This document shows positions 33,676 to 43,465 of a stretch of 64,000 bases of DNA, piece by piece. A program made the position numbers and the translations under genes. Position 1 is the stretch's first letter, and every line of letters starts with the position of its first letter. Origin of the DNA: an uncultured Altererythrobacter sp. (GTDB lineage: Bacteria > Pseudomonadota > Alphaproteobacteria > Sphingomonadales > Sphingomonadaceae); the NCBI GenBank assembly GCA_913056125.1, contig CAJXNC010000001.1:310001-374000 (forward strand). Reading direction: 5' to 3'. Below the pieces are notes generated by a model. The model made no database searches. It was not told the origin of the DNA and worked only from the letters and a program-made list of their open reading frames with translations.

Positions 33676-34680
33676 ATGTCGGCCGTGGAGGATGGAAAAG
33701 ATTCGTTGGTCTCGATCATCACGCCGACCTTTAACCGGCGTGCCATGGTCGGCGAGATGCTCGATTCGCTGGTTTCGCAGCACTATCGCCCGATAGAGGC
33801 GATCGTTGTCGACGATGGCTCAACCGACAGCACGGCGGAGGAGCTGCAAGGGCGATGGGACGATGTTTCCGGCTGTACGCTCACCATCATCAGGCAGCAC
33901 AATGCCGGTCCTGCAGCTGCCCGAAATCGCGGCCTGCAAGCGGCGCATGGCGAACTCGTCTATTTCCTCGATTCCGATGACCTTGTGGAGAAGGACGGAC
34001 TTGTCCGTCTCGCCCGCGCGCTCGAAGCGAGTGGATCGGATTATGCGCTGGGCCATATCCTGCATGCCGACCGGGACGGGAACCGGATTTGGCGGCGCGA
34101 CAACTTTGCCCCGCAGGTAGACCTGCAAGGCGTTGTCGGTTCCAACTGGGCGACCCATGCCGCGATCATCCGCCGCAGCGCGCTCGATGGGGCAGGACAT
34201 TATCTGGAGGGCTTGCTGGTCGGCGAGGATACCGAACTGGCCTGGCGCATTGTGGCCACATGCGGTGCCCCTGCGCTCATTGCCGATATCGTCGCCCTCC
34301 GGCGTGTCCATGACGAGGGCCATCTGTCCGATGGCTTGCCACAGGCGCAGATCGGCCTGAGCACGCTCGCGAAACTGAAGGCCTTCCGCGGTTGGGCAGT
34401 GGAACGCAATGCCATGACGCCGGCAATTGCCCAGCGAGCCCTCTCGCAGCTTCCACTGGCCTTGCTGAGACTTCGGGCTGCGAGACTTGATAAGGAGGCT
34501 GGAGAATTGCTCGAACTTGCTCTCCAGCTTGAGAGCGACGGGGCGAAACCAAGCTCCTCCTTCCGCGCAATCAAAGCATTGGGATCCGGGCCAGCGGCGA
34601 GGTTGGTGGGCAAGGCCCTGCCCGGACTTCGCGCTGGCGTCAGGCTGGGGCGGTGGGCGAAGTCGCTCTTTTCAGGCTAG
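33676..34680 (+). CDS. Glycosyltransferase family 2 (larger)
   Basis: The 334-residue protein starts at ATG 33676, two bases after the epimerase stop. GT-A motifs are VSIITPTFNRRAMVGEMLDSL, VVDDGSTDSTAEEL, IRQHNAGPAAARNRGL, and DSDD for the metal-nucleotide site. A helical C-terminal tail (from about residue 225) could contact the membrane or partners. It probably acts in the same surface glycan pathway as the other island transferases. It is the last gene of the island; 78 bases without recognisable features follow. Confidence 0.86.
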   Translation: MSAVEDGKDSLVSIITPTFNRRAMVGEMLDSLVSQHYRPIEAIVVDDGSTDSTAEELQGRWDDVSGCTLTIIRQHNAGPAAARNRGLQAAHGELVYFLDSDDLVEKDGLVRLARALEASGSDYALGHILHADRDGNRIWRRDNFAPQVDLQGVVGSNWATHAAIIRRSALDGAGHYLEGLLVGEDTELAWRIVATCGAPALIADIVALRRVHDEGHLSDGLPQAQIGLSTLAKLKAFRGWAVERNAMTPAIAQRALSQLPLALLRLRAARLDKEAGELLELALQLESDGAKPSSSFRAIKALGSGPAARLVGKALPGLRAGVRLGRWAKSLFSG

Positions 34681-34758
34681 GAATGCATCGCATCGCTTGG
34701 AGGCACACCGGGCAAGAAGGATATTGCATTGCAGCACGGAGAAGCGTCTAGTTAAGCC

Positions 34759-37700
34759 ATGATCCGCGCCGCTTTGCATCACCGCACGCATTACCGCTAT
34801 TCGCGCCCTATCAGTCTTGGACCACAAGTCATCCGCCTCCGGCCCGCACCACATGCGCGCACTGCGGTGCCCAATTATGCGCTCAAGATCCTGCCCGAAC
34901 AGCACTTCATCAACTGGCAGCAGGACCCGCACGGCAATTGGCAGGCGCGGGTGGTTTTCCCGGAAAAAGTCAGCGAATTCAGTATCGAAGTGGATTTGAT
35001 CGCGGACATGACCGTGATCAATCCGTTCGATTTCTTCGTCGAGGAATATGCCGAGGACTACCCCTTTGCCTATGACGACAAACTGAAGACGGACCTCGCC
35101 GCCTATTTCGATTGCGAGCCGCAGGGCCCGCTCTTCGAGGAACTGGTCGCCAGCCACCAAGGCTATGAAGGGCGTACGATCGATTTCCTAGTCGAGGTGA
35201 ATCGCAAGCTCGAAGAGCGGATCGATTACGTCATCCGCATGGAAGCGGGCACGCAGACGCCCGAGCAGACGCTTGAAATCGGTCGCGGGTCTTGCCGCGA
35301 CAGTTCCTGGTTGCTGGTCCAGTTGCTGCGCCGGCTCGGCTTCGCCGCACGTTTCGTGTCGGGCTATTCGATCCAGCTGGTTGCCGATGTCGATCCGGTC
35401 GAAGGGCCCAAGGGCGTGCAGGAAGACGTTGTCGACCTGCATGCCTGGGCCGAAGCTTATCTGCCCGGCGCGGGCTGGGTCGCGCTCGATCCCACTTCGG
35501 GCATGTTTGCAGGTGAGGGGCATATCCCGCTCTGCGCCACGCCGCATTACCGCTCCGCTGCGCCGATCGAAGGCATGGCCGAACCTGCCGAGGTGGATTT
35601 CGCCCACGAAATGCGCGTCGACCGGGTGAAGGAAGCGGTGCGTATCACCAAGCCCTTTACCGATGATCGCTGGGTGGCGCTGCTCGATCTCGGTAAGAAG
35701 GTGGACGAAGATCTTGTCGCGCAAGACGTGCGCCTGACCATGGGCGGGGAACCGACCTTCGTTGCCGAGAATGCCGGGGAAGAGCCCGAGTGGAACGGCG
35801 ATGCGGTTGGCCCGACCAAGGCCGGCTATGCCGACAAGTTGATCCGCAAGCTGGGCGCAGCCTTTGCTCCCGGCGCCTTGCTCCATCACGGGCAGGGCAA
35901 ATGGTATCCGGGGGAAAGCCTGCCGCGTTGGGGCTTCTCGCTCTACTGGCGCAAGGACGGCAAGCCACTCTGGGGAAATCCGGCGCTAATCGCGCGCGAT
36001 CCGGAAGAGGACGATGAGAAGCCGGTCGGCCCCGAACAGGCCGAGGCCTTTATCAATGCCGCCGCGGATCATCTCGGCGTCGGCGACGGCTTCGTCCACC
36101 CCGTCTATGAAGACCCCGAGAAATGGATTGAGCGCGAGGGCGAATTGCCGGTCAATGTCTCGCCGCTCGACCCCAAGATCGAGGACCCTGAAGAGCGCCA
36201 GCGCATCGTCAACACCTTTAGCCGCGGGCTGACCAAGCCGGTCGGCTATGTCCTGCCGATCCAGCGCTGGCAGGCCAAACAGGAGAAGGACCCGCAACGC
36301 TGGAAGAGCGAGCAATGGCGCCTGCGCCGCGGAGCCCTGTTTGCCGTGCCGGGCGACAGCTCGCTCGGCTACCGCCTGCCGCTGGGCTCGCTGCCGCACG
36401 TTTCCAAGAGCGACTACCCCTATATCCATCCGCGCGTCGAAACCGACCCGCAAGCGCCGCTCGCCGATTACCGCGAACAGCAGCCCGAACAGGGTGAGGA
36501 CGTACGCGAGCGCGAGACCCCTGCAGAAGCGAAGGCGCAGAGGCATCAGAAGGTCGAGACGGCAGAGGGCAACCGGCAGGATATTGTCGAGCAGGAAATC
36601 ATCGAAGGCGCCGTGCGCACCGCCATGACGGTGGAACCACGCGGCACCTATCTCTCGGTCTTCCTCCCGCCTGTCGAAGAGATGGAGGATTTCCTCGAAC
36701 TGGTGGCCGAAGTCGAGGCGACAGCAGAGGCGATGAGTCTGCCGGTGCGGATCGAGGGCTATCCGCCGCCGCCCGACCCGCGCATCAATGTGCTCAAGGT
36801 CACTCCCGATCCGGGCGTGATCGAGGTCAACATCCACCCGACCGCCAGCTTCGACGAGCTGGTGGACGTGACTACGCGGCTTTACGATGCGGCACGCGAA
36901 GTCGGGCTGACGGCCGACAAGTTCATGGTCGATGGCCGCTCGGTCGGTACGGGCGGGGGCAACCACCTTGTCATGGGCGGGGCGAGCTTCCCCGAAAGCG
37001 CCTTTATCCGCCGGCCGGACCTGCTCAAGAGCTTCGTGCTCTACTGGCAGCGCCATCCCTCGCTTAGCTATCTCTTCTCCGGCCTGTTCATCGGCCCGAC
37101 CAGCCAGGCTCCGCGGATCGACGAGGCGCGGCATGACAGCCTGTATGAGCTGGAGATCGCGCTATCACAGGTCCCGCCGCCCGGCGTGCCACCCAAATTC
37201 CCCTGGGTGGTCGACCTGTTGTTTCGTAACATGCTGGTCGATGTGACGGGCAATACGCACCGCACCGAGATCTGCATCGACAAGCTCTATTCGCCCGATG
37301 GGCCGACTGGTCGCCTTGGCCTGGTCGAATTCCGCGGTTTCGAAATGCCGCCCGATGCCAAGATGAGCGTTGCCGCGCAATTGCTGCTGCGCGCGCTGCT
37401 GGCGTGGTTCTGGCGCGAGCCGCAGGACGGTGCGCTGGTGCGATGGGGCACGAGCCTGCACGACAAGTTCCTGCTGCCGCATTTCTGCTGGACCGATTTC
37501 CTTGACGTGCTGTCCGACCTGCGTGAAGCGGGGTACGACTTTGATCCCGACTGGTTCGAAGCGCAGCACCAGTTCCGCTTCCCGGTCCATGGCACCGTCC
37601 ATGCCGGCGGTGTCGAGCTGGAAGTGAGCCATGCGCTCGAGCCGTGGAACGTGCTGGGCGAGACCGGGGCGATCGGTGGCACCGTGCGCTATGTCGACAG

Positions 37701-38130
37701 TTCGACCGAGCGCTTGCAGGTCAAGGCTAGCGGGTTGACGCCGGGCCGCCATGTGATCGGCTGCAATGGCCGCCGCGTACCGATGCACCCCACCGGCATT
37801 CCAGGCGAGGCGGTGGGCGGTGTGCGCTACAAGGCGTGGGCTCCGGCCAGCTGCCTGCATCCGCTGCTCGAAGCCGACGCGCCTCTCACATTCGATGTAT
37901 TCGATACGTGGAACGGACGCTCTCTGGGCGGATGCGTCTATCATGTGGCGCATCCCGGCGGGCGCAATTATGATGACGTTCCGATAAACAGCTATGAAGC
38001 AGAGGCCCGTCGCAAGGCCCGCTTCCAGGATCACGGGCATACGCCGGGCAAGGCGGCCATCCCGGCGGACGAGAACAGGGGAGAATTTCCGATGACGCTC
38101 GATTTGAGGCGACCCGCAAGGATCGATTGA
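34759..38130 (+). CDS. Transglutaminase-like protein with DUF2126 region
   Basis: The 1123-residue protein has an N-terminal bacterial transglutaminase-like domain, with [16 protein letters not shown] at the start and a catalytic triad Cys179 ([10 protein letters not shown]), His228 ([11 protein letters not shown]) and Asp244 (WVALDPTSG). The long DUF2126 region follows (from about residue 320), with [12 protein letters not shown] and [14 protein letters not shown]. The domain pair is always seen in an operon with a circularly permuted ATP-grasp/alpha-E protein and a second transglutaminase, as here. The set has been proposed to make and process peptide-like amide bonds; no substrate is known to me. 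Confidence 0.9.
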   Translation: MIRAALHHRTHYRYSRPISLGPQVIRLRPAPHARTAVPNYALKILPEQHFINWQQDPHGNWQARVVFPEKVSEFSIEVDLIADMTVINPFDFFVEEYAEDYPFAYDDKLKTDLAAYFDCEPQGPLFEELVASHQGYEGRTIDFLVEVNRKLEERIDYVIRMEAGTQTPEQTLEIGRGSCRDSSWLLVQLLRRLGFAARFVSGYSIQLVADVDPVEGPKGVQEDVVDLHAWAEAYLPGAGWVALDPTSGMFAGEGHIPLCATPHYRSAAPIEGMAEPAEVDFAHEMRVDRVKEAVRITKPFTDDRWVALLDLGKKVDEDLVAQDVRLTMGGEPTFVAENAGEEPEWNGDAVGPTKAGYADKLIRKLGAAFAPGALLHHGQGKWYPGESLPRWGFSLYWRKDGKPLWGNPALIARDPEEDDEKPVGPEQAEAFINAAADHLGVGDGFVHPVYEDPEKWIEREGELPVNVSPLDPKIEDPEERQRIVNTFSRGLTKPVGYVLPIQRWQAKQEKDPQRWKSEQWRLRRGALFAVPGDSSLGYRLPLGSLPHVSKSDYPYIHPRVETDPQAPLADYREQQPEQGEDVRERETPAEAKAQRHQKVETAEGNRQDIVEQEIIEGAVRTAMTVEPRGTYLSVFLPPVEEMEDFLELVAEVEATAEAMSLPVRIEGYPPPPDPRINVLKVTPDPGVIEVNIHPTASFDELVDVTTRLYDAAREVGLTADKFMVDGRSVGTGGGNHLVMGGASFPESAFIRRPDLLKSFVLYWQRHPSLSYLFSGLFIGPTSQAPRIDEARHDSLYELEIALSQVPPPGVPPKFPWVVDLLFRNMLVDVTGNTHRTEICIDKLYSPDGPTGRLGLVEFRGFEMPPDAKMSVAAQLLLRALLAWFWREPQDGALVRWGTSLHDKFLLPHFCWTDFLDVLSDLREAGYDFDPDWFEAQHQFRFPVHGTVHAGGVELEVSHALEPWNVLGETGAIGGTVRYVDSSTERLQVKASGLTPGRHVIGCNGRRVPMHPTGIPGEAVGGVRYKAWAPASCLHPLLEADAPLTFDVFDTWNGRSLGGCVYHVAHPGGRNYDDVPINSYEAEARRKARFQDHGHTPGKAAIPADENRGEFPMTLDLRRPARID

Positions 38131-40643
38131 TGGAGCAAGGGCTTTCGCCTGACGGTCCCGGCCACGGGTCCGACCTGTTTGGTCCCGATCCGGGGTCCGA
38201 TCCACTTGCCTATTACACACCGCCCGATAGCGAGGCGGACATCTTCACCGGCGCCGCGCCAGAGATCGCGCGCCAGTGGCGCAGCTTTGCCTCCGGCCTC
38301 GCCGGGCAATGCAATTGCGACCTTGCCTCGATGCAGACCTATCTCGACCGGCATGTCGAGGACCTTGGCCTCGCCTTCCGCCATACCGGGGACGAGCAGG
38401 AGCGCGCCTGGCCGCTCAATCCCATGCCCGTCATCATCGGATCGGCGGAGTGGCAGAATATCGGGCAGGGACTGGTGCAGAGGGCGGAGCTTCTCGAAGC
38501 CGTGATCGCCGACCTCTACGGGCCCCAGCGCCTTGTCAGCGAAGGTCACCTGCCCGCTGCCGTGGTTTCCGGCAGCGCACATTTCGGTCGCCGTCTGGTG
38601 GGCATGAAGCCACCCGGCGGCCATTTCCTCCATGTCTATGCGGTCGACCTAGCACGCGGCCCCAAGGGCGAATGGCGCGTGCTGGCAGACCGTGTGCGCC
38701 TGCCCACCGGGATCGGTTACGCGCTGGAAAACCGCCTTGCGCTGGGGCGCAGCACGGGCGGATTGCTGGCATCGATCGGGACACGGCGGCAAGCGGGCTT
38801 CTTCGAGGCGCTGCGCCAGGGCATTGCGGTCAATTGCGAGCGGGCCGATCCGCGCATGGCGCTGTTCACGCCGGGCCGCTTCAACCAGTCCTATCCCGAA
38901 CAGGCGCTGCTGGCCCGCCATCTGGGTATCGCGTTGGTCGAGGGCCGCGACCTGACCGTGCGCGAGGGCAAGCTCTTCGCGCGCACCATTGCCGGGCTCA
39001 AGCGCATCGATGCGCTGTGGCGCTGGATGGGCACGCGCGACATCGATCCGCTCAATTTCGATTCCCGCTCGCAAATCGGCGTGCCGAACCTGATCGATGC
39101 GGCGGGCAAGGGGCTGGTCATCGCCAATTGGCCGGGCGTGGGCGTGGTCGAAAGCCGCGCCATGCCGGCCTTCCTGCCGCGCCTTGCCCGCTCGATTCTG
39201 GGCGAGCCGCTGCAATTGCCAAATGCCGCCACCTGGTGGTGCGGCGGGGCGAAGGAGCGCGCCTTCGTGCGCGACAATTTCGAAAACCTCGTCATCAGCT
39301 CGGCCTTTCGCCAGCCCGTGACGGGCTTGGCCGATGGTCATTCGCGGCCAGGTAGCAGCTTCTCTAACGAAGAGCGCGCCGAGCTTGAGCGCGGCATGTC
39401 CATGCGGCCGATGGATTATACCGCGCAGGAAGTCGTCAGCCTTTCGACCACCCCGGCGCTAGCCGATGGCCGTTTCGAGCCGCGCGGTTTCACGCTTCGT
39501 GCCTTCCTCGCCCGCAACGAGAATGGCGAATGGGTGCTGTTGCAGGGCGGCTTCGCCCGCGTTTCCGAGACCGGCGATTTGCGCACCTCGCTGATGGGCT
39601 ATGGCGATATTTCGAGCGATCTGTGCATCATCGATCCCGAGGTGTCGGGTCCGCAACCGGCGCAACCGCGCCTCGAGCCGCCGCAAGTCCGGCGCGAGCA
39701 GGGATTGCTGCCCAGCCAGGCGGCGGACAACCTCTACTGGCTCGGGCGCTATGGCGAGCGTGCCCACCAGACCGTGCGGATTATCCGGACGCTGGTCGAG
39801 CAGGTTGCCGTTGCCGGCGAAGGCACGGGTGGGATCACTGCCGTGACGCGCCTTGCCAATTTGCTGCGATCGCTAGGTGCCGCGCCCAAGGAGAGCACCA
39901 AGTGGCAGCCCACGCGCCTTGCCGCGACCGCGCTGAGCGATACCAACCAACCCGGTTCGGTGCGTGCGCTGGGCGAGCAGGCATCGGCCATTGCCTTGCG
40001 CCTGCGCGACCGCCTGACCCGCGATAGCTGGCGTGCGATCCAGCGCACCATGCCGCGCTATACGCCCGGCGACCTCGAAAGCATGACCGGCGCCTGCGAC
40101 CGGCTGGTGGAGCGCTTTGCTGCCTTGTCCAAGCTGCTTAGCGAAGGCTTGAGCCGTGGACCGTCCTGGTCATTCCTCGAAATGGGTATCTGCCTCGAAC
40201 GCGGCTCGATGATCCTGCAATCAGCGCGGATCATGGTCCCCGGAAGCGCCAGCGCGGAGGATCTCTCCGCACTGCTCGACCTTGTCGATGGGCAATCGCT
40301 CTATCGCAGCCGCTATGTCTCCATGCCCTATATCGCACCAGTCTTCGACATGGTCCTGCTCGATCCTGCCCAACCGCGCGGCTTTGCCTACCAGCTGGTG
40401 CAGATCGAAGAGCATCTGAACGGCCTGCCGGTCCTGCGCGATGACGGCCTGCCCGAAACCCCGGTCCGCCTTGTCCGGCAATTGCGCGCCCGCGTGGAAG
40501 GGCTTGATGCGGCCGATATTGATAGCGAGGCGATCGACATGCTCGGCCAGCAGCTTTCGCGTCTCTCAGATGCGATCAGCAGGCGCTATTTCCTGCAGGA
40601 GGACGCCCCGCTCTCCAAGGGCAAGGCGACCTTGCTGGGATGA
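38130..40643 (+). CDS. Circularly permuted ATP-grasp protein fused to alpha-E domain
   Basis: The 837-residue protein starts at the ATG that shares its first base with the preceding stop (TGATGG). The first part (about 30-480) is the circularly permuted type 2 ATP-grasp (LARHLGIALVEGRDLTVREGKLF, NLIDAAGKGLVIANWPGVG). The last part (about 525-835) is the helical alpha-E domain (SQAADNLYWLGRYGERAHQTV). In many genomes these are separate genes; the fusion confirms that they work together. ATP-grasp enzymes join a carboxylate and an amine, so an amide or peptide ligase is likely, feeding or reversing the adjacent transglutaminases. Confidence 0.9.
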   Translation: MEQGLSPDGPGHGSDLFGPDPGSDPLAYYTPPDSEADIFTGAAPEIARQWRSFASGLAGQCNCDLASMQTYLDRHVEDLGLAFRHTGDEQERAWPLNPMPVIIGSAEWQNIGQGLVQRAELLEAVIADLYGPQRLVSEGHLPAAVVSGSAHFGRRLVGMKPPGGHFLHVYAVDLARGPKGEWRVLADRVRLPTGIGYALENRLALGRSTGGLLASIGTRRQAGFFEALRQGIAVNCERADPRMALFTPGRFNQSYPEQALLARHLGIALVEGRDLTVREGKLFARTIAGLKRIDALWRWMGTRDIDPLNFDSRSQIGVPNLIDAAGKGLVIANWPGVGVVESRAMPAFLPRLARSILGEPLQLPNAATWWCGGAKERAFVRDNFENLVISSAFRQPVTGLADGHSRPGSSFSNEERAELERGMSMRPMDYTAQEVVSLSTTPALADGRFEPRGFTLRAFLARNENGEWVLLQGGFARVSETGDLRTSLMGYGDISSDLCIIDPEVSGPQPAQPRLEPPQVRREQGLLPSQAADNLYWLGRYGERAHQTVRIIRTLVEQVAVAGEGTGGITAVTRLANLLRSLGAAPKESTKWQPTRLAATALSDTNQPGSVRALGEQASAIALRLRDRLTRDSWRAIQRTMPRYTPGDLESMTGACDRLVERFAALSKLLSEGLSRGPSWSFLEMGICLERGSMILQSARIMVPGSASAEDLSALLDLVDGQSLYRSRYVSMPYIAPVFDMVLLDPAQPRGFAYQLVQIEEHLNGLPVLRDDGLPETPVRLVRQLRARVEGLDAADIDSEAIDMLGQQLSRLSDAISRRYFLQEDAPLSKGKATLLG

Positions 40644-41509
40644 TCTATAGCGTCCGCCATGCAACCAGGGTGACCTATTCCGCTCCGGTAGTGCGTGCGC
40701 AGTTCAATTTGCGCCTCGTTCCCTCGATCTGGAAGGGTCAGACCATTCGCAAGCAGCATCTCGGTTTCAAGCCGGTGCCCGATCTGCGCGAGGATTATTA
40801 CGGCCCCTATTGCGTCAACCGGACGCATATCACCTTTGGCGGATCGCTCAGCCAGTTCGAATTCCTGAGCGAGTTCGAGGTCGAGATCGAAGCCCTTGCC
40901 GATCCGGGGGAGGGGCCAGCGATTGCCGAAGTCGGCGCCGAGGCTCTTGAGCAGCGCGACCTGTCGCCGCTGTCACCGGCGCCCTATCTGTTCGCGTCGC
41001 GCATAGCCGGGACCGATGAAGAGATCGACCGCTGGGCGTCGGACCATTTGCCGCTCGATGCGGGCATCGCCCGTTCGGCATCGGTACTGATGGGCGCGAT
41101 CCACCGGGACTTCACCTACAAGCCGGGATCGACTGACAGCGCCACCTCGCCTTCCGAAGCCTTTTCCCGGCGTGAAGGCGTGTGCCAGGATTTCGCCCAT
41201 GTGATGATCATTGCGCTGCGCAGCCACGGCATTCCGGCGGCCTATGCCAGCGGCTATTTGCGTACTCTGCCGCCGCCGGGAAAACCCAAGCTGGTCGGTG
41301 CCGATGCCATGCATGCCTGGGTGAATGTCTGGTGCGGCAAGGAACTGGGCTGGATTGGTTTCGACCCGACAAACAACTGCCTTGCGCGGCTCGACCATAT
41401 CCAGATCGGAATGGGCCGTGACTATGCCGATGTCGCGCCCATCGACGGGACTTTCATCGGATCCGCGCCGCAGGACATGAAAACGGCCGTGGACGTGATC
41501 GAGGTTTAA
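40640..41509 (+). CDS. Transglutaminase family protein (small partner)
   Basis: The 289-residue protein overlaps the ATP-grasp stop (ATGA). It has the N-terminal beta-sandwich of this family (about 1-105, starting IYSVRHATRVTYSAP) and a transglutaminase core with Cys182 (REGVCQDFAHV), His225 (DAMHAWVNVW) and Asp242 (IGFDPTNN). The three catalytic residues have nearly the same spacing as in the large protein at 34759. Such cysteine enzymes hydrolyse or transfer amides. It completes the three-gene operon and is convergent with hupE-like gene 41556. Confidence 0.9.
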   Translation: MIYSVRHATRVTYSAPVVRAQFNLRLVPSIWKGQTIRKQHLGFKPVPDLREDYYGPYCVNRTHITFGGSLSQFEFLSEFEVEIEALADPGEGPAIAEVGAEALEQRDLSPLSPAPYLFASRIAGTDEEIDRWASDHLPLDAGIARSASVLMGAIHRDFTYKPGSTDSATSPSEAFSRREGVCQDFAHVMIIALRSHGIPAAYASGYLRTLPPPGKPKLVGADAMHAWVNVWCGKELGWIGFDPTNNCLARLDHIQIGMGRDYADVAPIDGTFIGSAPQDMKTAVDVIEV

Positions 41510-41531
41510 GGCCTGATCCGGTCCCGTATTG

Positions 41532-41550
41532 GATTTAGCGGAGCTAAATC
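41532..41550. terminator. Inverted repeat between convergent genes, possible bidirectional terminator
   Basis: GATTTAGC-GGA-GCTAAATC is a perfect 8-base stem with a 3-base loop in the 46-base gap between two convergent genes. No clear T-run follows on either side and the stem is AT-rich, so its strength as a terminator is doubtful. Confidence 0.4.
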
Positions 41551-41555
41551 AGACG

Positions 41556-42581
41556 CTAAGCGAAGCCGGACAGCCGCTCGATCAGCCAGAAGGTCGATAT
41601 CGTCCCCAACACATAGCCCGCGACCAGCACCATCGGCATTGCTGCCAGTTGCGGTGCGGAGTTCGCCAGCCGGGGCTGCATGCGGGCCCACAGCCAGCCC
41701 AGAGCAAGCAAGATCGCGACAAAGGCGAGCTGGCCCAATTCGACACCGATATTGAATGACAGCAGCGCGGTGGCGATCTCGCCCTGCGGGACACCAATAT
41801 CGCGCAGCACGCCGGCAAAGCCGAAACCGTGCAGCAGGCCAAACAGGCAGGCGACAAGGCCCGGATGGCGGAAGGCGAGGCTGTCGCGCTTGCCGCGCAC
41901 GATCTCGACCGCGAGGAACAGGATAGACAGCGCGATTGCAGCCTCTACCGGCGGAGCGGGCAGGCGTACGAGGTCGAGCGTCGAGAGCGCCAGCGTGACC
42001 GAGTGGGCCAGGGTAAAGCCGGTAATGGCCCACAGCATGCGGCGAATGGTCCCTGCCACAAGCAGCAACCCGGCCACGAACAGCAAATGGTCGAGGCCTC
42101 CGGCGATATGCTCGATTCCCAGCAGGAGGTAATCCTTGAGGACATCGAAGCGAGCGGGTTCTGCGGGCACGGTCCATGCCCCGTCGCTTGGCGCCAGCAG
42201 GCGCGACATGGCTGCCCCTTCGAGCGGTTGCAGCCTGAACAGCGTCGAGAGGGAAGGGTTGTAGACCGGCCATTGCAGCGCAATTTCCCGGCCCGCAAGC
42301 CCGCCGGGGCAGGATAAGACGGTCGACGCGGTAAGCGCGGGCGCGTTTTCCTGCGGGATGCCGGTTGCTTCGCAGCCGCTGGGCGGGATGATCTGGGGCT
42401 GGTTGTCCAGCGGAACGCTTTCGGGTGTGCGAATGCGGAAGGCATATCGTTCGGCAGGCAATTCGCGGATCGTGACCGAGACTGGCCGCGCATCATGGGC
42501 CGAGGCCGAGGCCGCAAAAACGCCCGTCAGCAGAGCGGCACAGAGAAGGGCCCGAACAAGCGTGCCAAGCCGCCCGATCAT
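41556..42581 (-). CDS. HupE/UreJ-family membrane protein
   Basis: The 341-residue protein has a signal peptide (cleavage near ASASA), a periplasmic domain (about 30-150, two cysteines), and six to seven membrane helices. The conserved HupE motifs GIEHIAGGLDHLLF, LAHSVTL, FGLLHGFGFAG and FNIGVELGQ carry histidines and acids that could bind a metal. HupE/UreJ relatives carry nickel or cobalt, but no hydrogenase or urease genes are here. It overlaps the PPIase stop by four bases and is third in an operon with DUF3604 and a PPIase, a grouping I recall from other genomes without an assigned function. Confidence 0.82.
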   Translation of the reverse strand: MIGRLGTLVRALLCAALLTGVFAASASAHDARPVSVTIRELPAERYAFRIRTPESVPLDNQPQIIPPSGCEATGIPQENAPALTASTVLSCPGGLAGREIALQWPVYNPSLSTLFRLQPLEGAAMSRLLAPSDGAWTVPAEPARFDVLKDYLLLGIEHIAGGLDHLLFVAGLLLVAGTIRRMLWAITGFTLAHSVTLALSTLDLVRLPAPPVEAAIALSILFLAVEIVRGKRDSLAFRHPGLVACLFGLLHGFGFAGVLRDIGVPQGEIATALLSFNIGVELGQLAFVAILLALGWLWARMQPRLANSAPQLAAMPMVLVAGYVLGTISTFWLIERLSGFA

Positions 42582-43465
42582 GGCGCAGGGACGCCCTCGT
42601 AGCGCACGTCATACTGGTCCACGAGCTCGTCGAGCAGGACCTCGCGGCTACGTATGCGGCGCTCCTCCATCACGCCTGCCAGCACAGCATCGCGCACGTC
42701 TTCCAGAGCTGGTTCGTGCGCAGGATCGACGCGTGACATCAGTACCAGGTGGTAACCGAACGGCGATTGGATCGGTCCTTGCCAGTCTTCCGACGCATCG
42801 ATTTGCCCGATGGCCGCAGCGAAATCGGGTCCGAACTGGTTGGCGATGTAGCGCAGGCCCTTGCCCACGACATTGCGCTCATAGGGGAACCGGTCGCCAA
42901 ATTGCGGGGCATCGTTGAAGCCTGCGCCGCGCGCCTGCAATTGGCTCAGCAACCGGTTGGCAAAGGCCTCGTCCCCGCCCGCATGGTCGCGCTCCGCATC
43001 GACGAAGACATGGGTGAAGGTGTATTGCGCTTCCACCGCGAAGTCTGCCTTGTTCGCTTCGAAATAGGCTTCCAGTTCGGCCTCGTCCGGCGGCGTTTCC
43101 GAAACGTCCGTATCGGCGACGAGATATTCGATCTTCTGGATCAGGCGCCGCTTGATGACATAGTCGCCCTCGTCGAGCCCAAGTGCGCGCGCCTCGCGCT
43201 CCATCGCCTCCTCGCGGACATAGGCGGAAGCAAGCTGCGCGAGCTGTTCTTCCGACAGCGCGTCATATTGCGCGTTGAAGAATTCGGGTTCGAATGCCGC
43301 GGCGCGATATTGCAGGTAGTTCACCAACGCAGGGCGATCGACCACGATGGTGCGATCGCTGACGCTATCCCCGTCGTTCACCAGCGCATAGGCGGCGAAC
43401 AGGCCCGCGCCGAGCAGGATGAAATGGACCAACGGCTCGCGCGCGAGCCTTTGCAGCAAATTCAT
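42578..43465 (-). CDS. Membrane-anchored PpiC/parvulin-type peptidyl-prolyl isomerase
   Basis: The 295-residue protein has one N-terminal anchor (about 13-30), a helical SurA/PpiD-like N-domain (about 45-135), and a parvulin-like catalytic domain (about 140-240) with YTFTHVFVDAER, QFGDRFPY and the late SPFGYHLVLMSRV motif. It would help fold exported proteins, perhaps the DUF3604 protein encoded immediately upstream, whose stop abuts this start. Dedicated PPIases next to one exported protein usually point to a folding client in the same operon (inference). Confidence 0.82.
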   Translation of the reverse strand: MNLLQRLAREPLVHFILLGAGLFAAYALVNDGDSVSDRTIVVDRPALVNYLQYRAAAFEPEFFNAQYDALSEEQLAQLASAYVREEAMEREARALGLDEGDYVIKRRLIQKIEYLVADTDVSETPPDEAELEAYFEANKADFAVEAQYTFTHVFVDAERDHAGGDEAFANRLLSQLQARGAGFNDAPQFGDRFPYERNVVGKGLRYIANQFGPDFAAAIGQIDASEDWQGPIQSPFGYHLVLMSRVDPAHEPALEDVRDAVLAGVMEERRIRSREVLLDELVDQYDVRYEGVPAP

